Shown here in pieces: positions 1 through 5,977 of a DNA stretch of 5,977 nucleotides. The notes under the pieces are model-generated. The model ran no database searches. It saw nothing but the letters and a program-made list of their open reading frames with translations, and was not told the origin of the DNA. The position numbers and the translations under genes were made by a program. Source of the stretch: Planctomycetota bacterium (lineage in GTDB: Bacteria; Planctomycetota; B15-G4); contig QNBX01000224.1 in assembly GCA_003644265.1 (NCBI GenBank), positions 1 to 5,977 of the forward strand, given 5' to 3'. Numbering within the stretch: position 1 is the stretch's first letter; each line of letters starts with the position of its first letter.

Positions 1-442
1 CGAGGCCCTGGGCTTGGCGGGTTTTGCCGCGGCGGTGGAGCCCCTCTCGCTGCGCCTGGCCACCTTGGCGCCGGGCGGCGGCGGCGGCTCCCTGGCGCCC
101 CGCGGCACCATCTTCGTGGGCCGGCAGATCAGCTACATCCAGGGCTACGAGGCCGAAGTGGCCACCAACGCCGCCATCGCCGATCCGCTCATCGGAGTGG
201 TGCAGGAGGGTGTCACCCTCGACGCGCGCGTGTTTGGCGTGAGCGGCTCCAGCGGCTACGAGTACACCCACGAGACCCGCAGCATCCGCCGCGCCCTGGG
301 CGGCCTCACCGGCAGCAAGGTCACCGACACCAACGCCGCCTGGAAGCGCTGGTGGCGCACCCAGGGCACGGCCTGGCTGACGGAGCGGCGCGGCACGGGC
401 GAGCTGGCGGCGCTGGCTGAGGAGTTGCCGGGCGACGGCTGA
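1..442 (+). CDS. C-terminal part of a HEAT-repeat-like hypothetical protein (5' end outside window)
   Basis: The reading frame is open from the left edge (codons begin at base 2) and ends at TGA 440-442, so about 146 C-terminal residues are visible. A Gly-rich stretch (five Gly in a row) is followed by a hydrophobic, beta-strand-like part with [15 protein letters not shown] and [21 protein letters not shown]. The last part has an RRALGGLTG segment and AWKRWWRTQ. From memory of the family, a 'LTG ... AW(R/K)xWW' ending is typical of HEAT-repeat proteins of Planctomycetota, where it caps the last helical repeat; this is recollection, not a search result. No catalytic motif is visible and the start and any signal peptide lie upstream of the window. 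The precise function is unknown. It is transcribed toward tRNA-Arg, 80 bp downstream. Reading-frame confidence is high; family confidence is moderate. Confidence 0.7.
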   Translation, partial: EALGLAGFAAAVEPLSLRLATLAPGGGGGSLAPRGTIFVGRQISYIQGYEAEVATNAAIADPLIGVVQEGVTLDARVFGVSGSSGYEYTHETRSIRRALGGLTGSKVTDTNAAWKRWWRTQGTAWLTERRGTGELAALAEELPGDG

Positions 443-522
443 GCGCGGCGTCCCATGCCCGCCTGCGCCGCTCCCTTGACCGCTGGCCCCCGGCCCGGAT
501 CATGGACGCTGCGACAACGCGT

Positions 523-599
523 GCACCCGTAGCTCAGCTGGATAGAGCGCCTGCCTCCGGAGCAGGAGGTCACAGGTTCGAATCCTGTCGGGTGTACCA
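523..599 (+). tRNA. tRNA-Arg (anticodon CCG), CCA encoded
   Basis: A complete 77-nt cloverleaf can be folded by eye. The acceptor stem GCACCCG pairs with CGGGTGT (one G-U at the end). The D-arm is GCTC-AGCTGGATA-GAGC, and the anticodon stem CCTGC/GCAGG holds the loop CTCCGGA, giving anticodon CCG, which reads the Arg codon CGG. The variable loop is AGGTC, and the T-arm is ACAGG-TTCGAAT-CCTGT. The discriminator is A596 and the 3' CCA (597-599) is encoded. T522 could also pair with A596, extending the acceptor helix by one. It stands alone, with no other tRNA next to it. tRNA genes are common integration sites, but I found no second copy of its 3' end in this window, so there is no direct evidence of an integrated element using it. 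Confidence 0.97.
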
Positions 600-609
600 G
601 TCGCTTCCG

Positions 610-635
610 TCGCAGGCTCTCGCAGATCGTCGCAG
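610..635 (+). repeat. Three TCGCAG words at exact 10-bp spacing
   Basis: TCGCAG occurs at 610-615, 620-625 and 630-635, one DNA helical turn apart, with a related TCGCTT at 601-606. The outer two sit in a longer identical word, CGTCGCAGG (608-616 and 628-636). The array begins 10 bases after the tRNA-Arg CCA end. Helically phased direct repeats can be protein-binding sites, such as response-regulator boxes or integrase arm sites, but no integrase gene is present here. It could also be chance in GC-rich DNA. Confidence 0.4.
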
Positions 636-711
636 GGAGCCGCGTCTGGGCCGCTGAGCGCGGTTTCGGTGCTCGCGGCGCTGGGGTCGGACTGGGCGCC
701 TGTTTCGCAAC

Positions 712-736
712 CCCGTCCTATCCAATGACTCGGCCG
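712..736 (+). repeat. Dispersed 25-bp IS-end-like repeat, copy A
   Basis: The sequence reads CCCGTCCTATC, then CAATG, then ACTCGGCCG. It matches copy C (minus strand, 5569-5545) at 23 of 25 positions and copy B (5190-5214) at 19 of 25. The match to B continues outward: CAACCCCGTCCTATC is identical at 708-722 and 5186-5200. Copy B leads directly into a transposase reading frame, so copy A is best read as the end of a related, decayed insertion sequence, with the interior expected to the right. No transposase remnant can be recognised to its right. Confidence 0.55.
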
Positions 737-1160
737 ACAGTGATCAGCGGGTGTTGGCCAAGTGCGGTGACGAGTTCGGGATGCCGGGTTGTCATGCGGC
801 GGCCGAAATCGATGGCAGAGTGGTCGCGAATGACCTCATGATCGTGGACGCACACACCCTCGGCGCGTCATTTTGGGGTCGTTGTCGGCTGTCGTCGGGC
901 CGGGCGGCGCAACATCGTCACGCCGCGCGACGGCACCTCGCCTGGTCGCGCGCGCCGCTCCAGCAGCTGGCCGCGCGAAGCGGGTTCTACGGCAAACTCG
1001 CCAGCGCAACATCGGCAGCGATCGAAGCGATCCTCGCCGACGCCGCATAGAGCACCGGGGGATGGACGGACGCTCTGTGATGCCAGCGACTCGAGGTAGG
1101 GCTGCATGAACGTAGCGTCACCTGGCGGATCTGGCGGCCAGTACTACGGTTCCGTAAGTC

Positions 1161-1193
1161 CATGCTGGGTAACGCGGATGGACTTCCCGGGAG
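1161..1193 (+). repeat. 34-bp repeat flanking fxsA, copy 1
   Basis: Begins CATGCTGGGTAACGC and continues GGATGGACTTCCCGGGAG. It matches the copy at 1871-1904 in the same orientation at 31 of 34 aligned positions (one missing C, two substitutions in CTTCCC versus CTATCC). It lies 125 bp before the fxsA start codon. The hairpin that is perfect in copy 2 is weakened here by the two substitutions. Just upstream, TACGG-TT-CCGTA (1145-1156) is a small near-palindrome. The role is unknown; it is possibly a mobile or REP-like intergenic repeat. Confidence 0.7.
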
Positions 1194-1318
1194 CGACAGG
1201 CCGGGCGGTCGGACCGCGGCGCGGCCGAGGGGCGTGCGGCGCGCTACCCTGCGAGCGTCGCTACGCCGTAGGCTGACGACGCGCGCCCGTCCGCTCGCAT
1301 TCCTCCCGGATCCTCCCC

Positions 1319-1843
1319 GTGCCGCTTTTGCTGCTGTTCGTCGTCCTGCCCATGGTCGAGCTGTGGCTGCTGCTGCGGGTCGGGGCGGTGCTCGGTGCCG
1401 GCGCCACCCTGGGGCTGGTGGTCGGCACCGGCGTGCTGGGGGCGAGCCTTGCGCGGCGACAGGGAATGGCGGTGTTCCAGCGTCTGCAGGCGGAGCTCCA
1501 GCAGGGCCGCCAGCCCACCGCCACGATGCTGGAGGGTTTCGCGATCCTGCTGGCCGGCGTGGTGCTCATGACGCCGGGCCTGCTCACGGACGCCCTGGGC
1601 CTGGCGCTGCTTGTGCCTCCCACCCGGCAGGCGATCCTGGCCAGCCTTCGGCGCCGCTTCGAGGCGTCCATCCGCAGCGGGCGGACCCAGGTGCACACCT
1701 TCGTGGGGGGGCGGCCCGCTTCCGGAGACGATCCACTCGACATCGGAGGCGGCGGAGGGGAGATGCCCCCGGAGCGCGTGAAGGACGTGCCCTTCAGCGA
1801 CGTCACGCCCCCCCGGGATGAAGATCCGGCCGCGCCCGCCTGA
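1319..1843 (+). CDS. fxsA: FxsA family cytoplasmic membrane protein
   Basis: The 174-residue product belongs to the FxsA family, polytopic inner-membrane proteins; the Escherichia coli member (about 158 residues) was named because its overproduction relieves F-plasmid exclusion of phage T7. The biochemical activity is unknown. Hydrophobic segments lie at about 2-21, 22-45 and 72-99, with a basic QGMAVFQRLQAELQQGRQP segment between the second and third. Family hallmarks are Glu14 inside the first helix (MVELWLLLRVG), TGVLGA at 37-42, the LEGF turn at 71-74, and PGLLTDALG at 86-94 followed by LVPPTR. The tail from about 105 is cytoplasmic-looking, polar, with a five-Gly run near 143-147, and is poorly conserved in the family. 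The start is GTG 1319: it places the first helix right at the N-terminus as is usual for FxsA, but no clear Shine-Dalgarno sequence precedes it. It stands alone, flanked by two copies of a 34-bp repeat, and converges on the minus-strand gene ending at 1894. Confidence 0.92.
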   Translation: MPLLLLFVVLPMVELWLLLRVGAVLGAGATLGLVVGTGVLGASLARRQGMAVFQRLQAELQQGRQPTATMLEGFAILLAGVVLMTPGLLTDALGLALLVPPTRQAILASLRRRFEASIRSGRTQVHTFVGGRPASGDDPLDIGGGGGEMPPERVKDVPFSDVTPPRDEDPAAPA

Positions 1844-1870
1844 ACGGGCTCGGGGTGGGGGGCGTTCGTT

Positions 1871-1904
1871 CATGCTGGGTAACGCCGGATGGACTATCCG
1901 GGAG
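1871..1904 (+). repeat. 34-bp repeat flanking fxsA, copy 2, with hairpin between convergent genes
   Basis: This is the partner of the repeat at 1161-1193. It contains a perfect 6-bp inverted repeat, CCGGAT-GGACT-ATCCGG (1885-1901). It lies 27 bp after the fxsA stop, and the minus-strand TAG stop of the small membrane protein (1896-1894) falls inside the hairpin. With no T-tract on either side it is not a classical intrinsic terminator. Its place between two converging genes would still suit a bidirectional 3'-end structure or transcript-stabilising element. Since the other copy lies upstream of fxsA, a terminator role cannot be the whole explanation. Confidence 0.7.
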
Positions 1905-2327
1905 GCGAAGCTCGCTTGCGACCGAGCCAGACGACCACGTAGACCACGCTCAGCACGAGCATGATGGATTGGCTGATGACCGCCGGCGGCCGTTCCGCGG
2001 TGCCGTCCAGGACGGCGGGCAGGGACAGGGCTCCCTTGACGGTCCCGCCGATGCCCAAGATGGCCACCACGAGCAGTGCCCAGGCTAGGCCCGGACGGCC
2101 ATTGACGCCCAGGGCTAGGAGCAGCACGACCACGCCGAAGAAGGCGGGGATGAGGGCCGTGACGCTGGCGGCGCCGGTGAGCGTGTAGCCCGCCACGCCG
2201 AGGACGATGAGCGTGACGGCGTAGACGAGGCTCGGCGACTTCTTCGCGAGCCCCGGTCGGCTGTGTGGATAGGGCGGGCGTGGGGCCTCCGTGAGGTGAG
2301 GCGGGCTCAGCGTGATCGCGCGCCGCC

Positions 2328-2331
<4 letters not shown>
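1894..2331 (-). CDS. Small four-helix membrane protein (TALIPAFFG type)
   Basis: The 145-residue product has four hydrophobic segments at about 35-52, 56-76, 81-98 and 117-137, preceded by a polar Pro/Arg-rich N-terminus and ending in a short basic tail (GRKRASPPG). The motif TALIPAFFG (58-66), a GGTVKG turn (95-100) and RPPAVISQSIM (114-124) recall a family of uncharacterised small membrane proteins that I remember from Planctomycetota and other bacteria. No enzymatic residues are evident. The start is GTG 2331-2329, which overlaps the kinase stop as GTGA; no other ATG, GTG or TTG lies between it and the first helix, so this start is nearly forced. GGGGAG lies close upstream within the kinase 3' end. 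The 4-bp overlap implies translational coupling and a shared transcript with the kinase, so a role in the same membrane pathway is a reasonable inference but unproven. The stop TAG lies inside the 34-bp repeat. Confidence 0.82.
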
Positions 2332-5114
<2,783 letters not shown>

Positions 5115-5189
5115 GGGGGGAGGTTACTGGAATGGAAATGGGCGGATAGGAAAAACGAAGCCCTCCCACTCGCTCCAGCGCCCGCCAAC

Positions 5190-5214
5190 CCCGTCCTATC
5201 TTGAAACTCGGTCG
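5190..5214 (+). repeat. Dispersed 25-bp IS-end-like repeat, copy B
   Basis: CCCGTCCTATC, then TTGAA, then ACTCGGTCG. Identity is 19/25 with copy A and 20/25 with copy C (inverted). It ends at the first base of the GTG that opens the truncated transposase frame, so it is well placed to be the left terminal repeat of that element. The same bases lie about 75-100 bp upstream of the kinase start, where they could affect kinase transcription. Confidence 0.55.
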
Positions 5215-5462
5215 TGCCGTATGCCCTTGCCAGACAGGGCCATTTGGACGCCTACAATGCCCGCAGGAACACTGCGTTCCAACCTCGCCAGCTCCTCCTC
5301 GTCTCCGCCGCCGGCTGGATGGGCCGTCGCCAGCAGGATGTCATCGAGTACCTCGTCGAGGAGAACCGGGTGCTCAAAGAGCAGCTGGGCGGATGCTGCC
5401 TTCGGCTGACCGCTGAGCAACGCCGAAGCCTCGCAGCGAAGGGCAGCGTCATCGGCCGTTAA
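5214..5462 (+). pseudogene. Truncated integrase-type transposase, N-terminal fragment
   Basis: The 82-codon frame (GTG 5214, stop TAA 5460-5462) contains [20 protein letters not shown] followed by [22 protein letters not shown] recognise this as the N-terminal, partly coiled-coil opening of rve/DDE integrase-core transposases common in Planctomycetota and Acidobacteriota; many homologues are annotated as starting at the internal Met (residue 36 here). The usual LGGRRLRLT has become LGGCCLRLT. After AAKG the sequence loses the expected 'LGRR...VTPDTxLRWHR' continuation and stops within a few codons. The helix-turn-helix and the whole catalytic DDE core are therefore absent and the fragment cannot transpose on its own. 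Copy B of the 25-bp repeat lies immediately before it, as expected for an element end. Confidence 0.75.
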
Positions 5463-5510
5463 TGGTCGAAGACCTCGACCCTGATCGGCCACTCGGTCTC
5501 TTCGAGGAGG

Positions 5511-5868
5511 TCATCGCACCCCATCAAACATTGCGATTCTCCGGCGGCCGAGTCTGTGGATAGGACGGGCGTACACGAAGGTGCGGCCCGAGAAACACGC
5601 CCGCACCAGCAGGATGAAGACCTTGGTCTGCACCCCGGACTCGTCCTGCACGAGCCCTTCGAAGAAGTCGACCTGACCGTCATGACCCGGGTCATAAGCC
5701 AGCGGCAGGTAGGCGTGCGCCAAGGCATCGCGCAGGCTCAGCTTGAGCGCCGCCACGAGGCGACGCACTGTCACAGCGCTCACCGTGAGACCTTGCCGCT
5801 CCAGCAGCCGGTGGACCCGAGCCGCCGTCAGGCGCTGCTTGCGCGGCGTCTTGGCTCACCTCGAGCAT
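5511..5868 (-). pseudogene. istA: IS21-type transposase IstA, fragment with internal deletion and lost C-terminus
   Basis: On the minus strand an open stretch from 5855 encodes KTPRKQRLTAARVHRLLE, VTVRRLVAAL, then AYLPLAYDPGHDGQVDFFEG and VFILLVRACFSGRTFVYA. This is the section of IS21-family IstA leading into the integrase core. The Asp of GQVDF (codon 5669-5667) corresponds to the first Asp of the DDE triad. Similarity stops after FVYA at 5568, at the outer edge of repeat copy C; the remaining codons to the stop near 5511 (RPIHRLGRRRIAMFDGVR) do not look like IstA. Upstream, an in-frame TGA (5858-5856) separates this part from an ATG at 5868-5866 with a good Shine-Dalgarno sequence, which looks like the original istA start (MLEVSQ...). 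The 100 or so codons expected between them, including the DNA-binding region, are missing. No istB ATPase gene is in the window. The gene is non-functional. Confidence 0.75.
5545..5569 (-). repeat. Dispersed 25-bp IS-end-like repeat, copy C
   Basis: Read on the minus strand: CCCGTCCTATC, then CACAG, then ACTCGGCCG. It matches copy A at 23 of 25 positions although they lie 4.8 kb apart and in opposite orientation. It starts exactly where the IstA similarity ends (codon of FVYA at 5570-5568), as expected for the end of another element joined to istA. Confidence 0.6.
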
Positions 5869-5877
5869 TCCTTCTCC
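5866..5877 (-). promoter_or_regulatory. Retained istA ribosome binding site and start codon
   Basis: The minus strand reads GGAGAAGGA followed directly by ATG (5868-5866), a textbook Shine-Dalgarno sequence with GGAG five bases before the start. It lies about 60 bases inside the IS21-type terminal repeats, the normal distance for the left end of such an element. The frame it opens does not match the IstA segment downstream, because an internal deletion has shifted it. Confidence 0.5.
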
Positions 5878-5924
5878 AGATCGCTGGTGACGTAGGAATC
5901 AACAGCGTCCGGATTCGGGGCTCG

Positions 5925-5957
5925 AGGTGGGTCAGCTTTCGCTGATCAGGTGGGTCA
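5925..5957 (-). repeat. IS21-type terminal repeats (two TGACCCACCT copies)
   Basis: AGGTGGGTCA occurs at 5925-5934 and 5948-5957 (TGACCCACCT on the minus strand), 23 bp apart. They lie just upstream of the istA start and next to the window edge. IS21-family elements carry several short direct repeats inside each end that bind the transposase, and this arrangement fits. The minus strand begins TGGAAATGATCTTC at the last base of the window, so the exact terminus may be at or beyond the edge. Confidence 0.6.
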
Positions 5958-5977
5958 AGTTCAGAAGATCATTTCCA

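Larger units (their letters stand above)
600..1318. other. Long intergenic region with small repeats and no convincing gene
   Basis: About 720 bases lie between the tRNA and fxsA. The longest plus-strand frame with a plausible start (GTG 751 to TAG 1050, 99 codons) has mixed third-position bases unlike the strongly G/C-ending neighbours, no good Shine-Dalgarno sequence and no family I recognise; minus-strand frames are low-complexity Arg/Pro-rich. The region holds three phased TCGCAG words (610-635), a copy of the 25-bp IS-end-like repeat (712-736), and the first 34-bp repeat copy (1161-1193). A TACCCT word near 1244-1249 could be part of a -10 element for fxsA, but no matching -35 is visible. 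The most likely reading is decayed or accessory DNA next to a tRNA gene. A fast-diverging small gene at 751-1050 cannot be excluded. Confidence 0.5.
5186..5571. mobile_element. Candidate internally deleted IS remnant bounded by inverted repeats B and C
   Basis: Copy B (plus) and copy C (minus) of the 25-bp repeat face each other at 20/25 identity and enclose about 385 bp. The left part encodes the first third or less of an integrase-type transposase; the rest of a full-length element is missing. The istA similarity on the minus strand begins only outside copy C. I see no target-site duplication: the left flank is CGCCCGCCAAC and the right flank is CGTACACGAAG. The left flank is kinase upstream DNA, not istA, so this is not a clean single insertion into istA; deletion or recombination must have followed. 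Bases 5463-5540 hold nothing I recognise. Confidence 0.4.

Noticed and set aside
640..667. Possible terminator for the tRNA: CCGCG...CGCGG stem followed by TTTC
   Set aside because: The stem is short, the loop is long (14 nt) or the alternative stem only 4 bp, and the T-run is three bases; such structures are common by chance in GC-rich DNA.
523..736. tRNA-Arg 3' end as an attachment site for an integrated genomic island
   Set aside because: No integrase gene and no second copy of the tRNA 3' end is present in the window, so there is no direct support.
751..1050. 99-codon plus-strand frame downstream of the tRNA, ending SGFYGKLASATSAAIEAILADAA
   Set aside because: GFYGKL recalls the opening of type VI secretion TagF proteins, but it occurs near the C-terminus here and nothing after it fits. 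There is no Shine-Dalgarno sequence, and codon third positions are not as G/C-biased as in the real genes.
5459..5540. Minus-strand reading MGCDDLLEETEWPIRVEVFDH between the integrase fragment and repeat C
   Set aside because: It reads like a plausible protein C-terminus but is only 21 codons, has no recognisable family and lies in recombined IS debris.

Overview
The window is high-GC bacterial chromosome (my impression is well above 60% G+C; not computed). It carries ordinary housekeeping-type genes and, at the right edge, a patch of broken insertion sequences. Several features fit a Planctomycetota-like genome. These are a HEAT-repeat-type C-terminal tail (AWKRWW), a very long Ser/Thr kinase fused to a periplasmic PD40/TolB-type beta-propeller, a small four-helix membrane protein with a TALIPAFFG motif, and an integrase fragment of a type I associate with Planctomycetota and Acidobacteriota. 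No single marker fixes the phylum, so this placement is an inference.

Layout. Positions 1-442 hold the end of a plus-strand protein gene. It is followed by a complete tRNA-Arg(CCG) at 523-599. Positions 600-1318 have no convincing gene but contain small repeats: three TCGCAG words at exact 10-bp spacing beside the tRNA, one copy of a 25-bp dispersed repeat, and the first copy of a 34-bp repeat. A plus-strand fxsA-type gene (1319-1843) converges on a minus-strand pair: a 928-residue membrane kinase-propeller protein (5114-2328) and a 145-residue membrane protein (2331-1894). The pair overlaps by 4 bp and is probably one transcription unit. The second 34-bp repeat sits between the converging genes and covers the stop codon of the small membrane protein.

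From about 5186 to the end there is IS debris: the first ~80 codons of an integrase-type transposase, then on the minus strand an IS21-type istA fragment. The istA fragment keeps its start codon, Shine-Dalgarno sequence and terminal repeats but has lost most of its N-terminal coding part. The most interesting non-genic signal is a 25-bp sequence (CCCGTCCTATC, five variable bases, ACTCGGYCG) at 712-736 (+), 5190-5214 (+) and 5545-5569 (-). It looks like an IS terminal repeat. The istA similarity stops at the edge of the third copy, and the first and third copies form an inverted pair enclosing the fxsA/kinase segment.

Functionally, the kinase probably senses something outside the cytoplasmic membrane through its propeller and phosphorylates cytoplasmic targets; the co-encoded small membrane protein may be a partner. 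I see no clear previously undescribed system. The best leads are the two repeat families and the kinase/small-membrane-protein pair.
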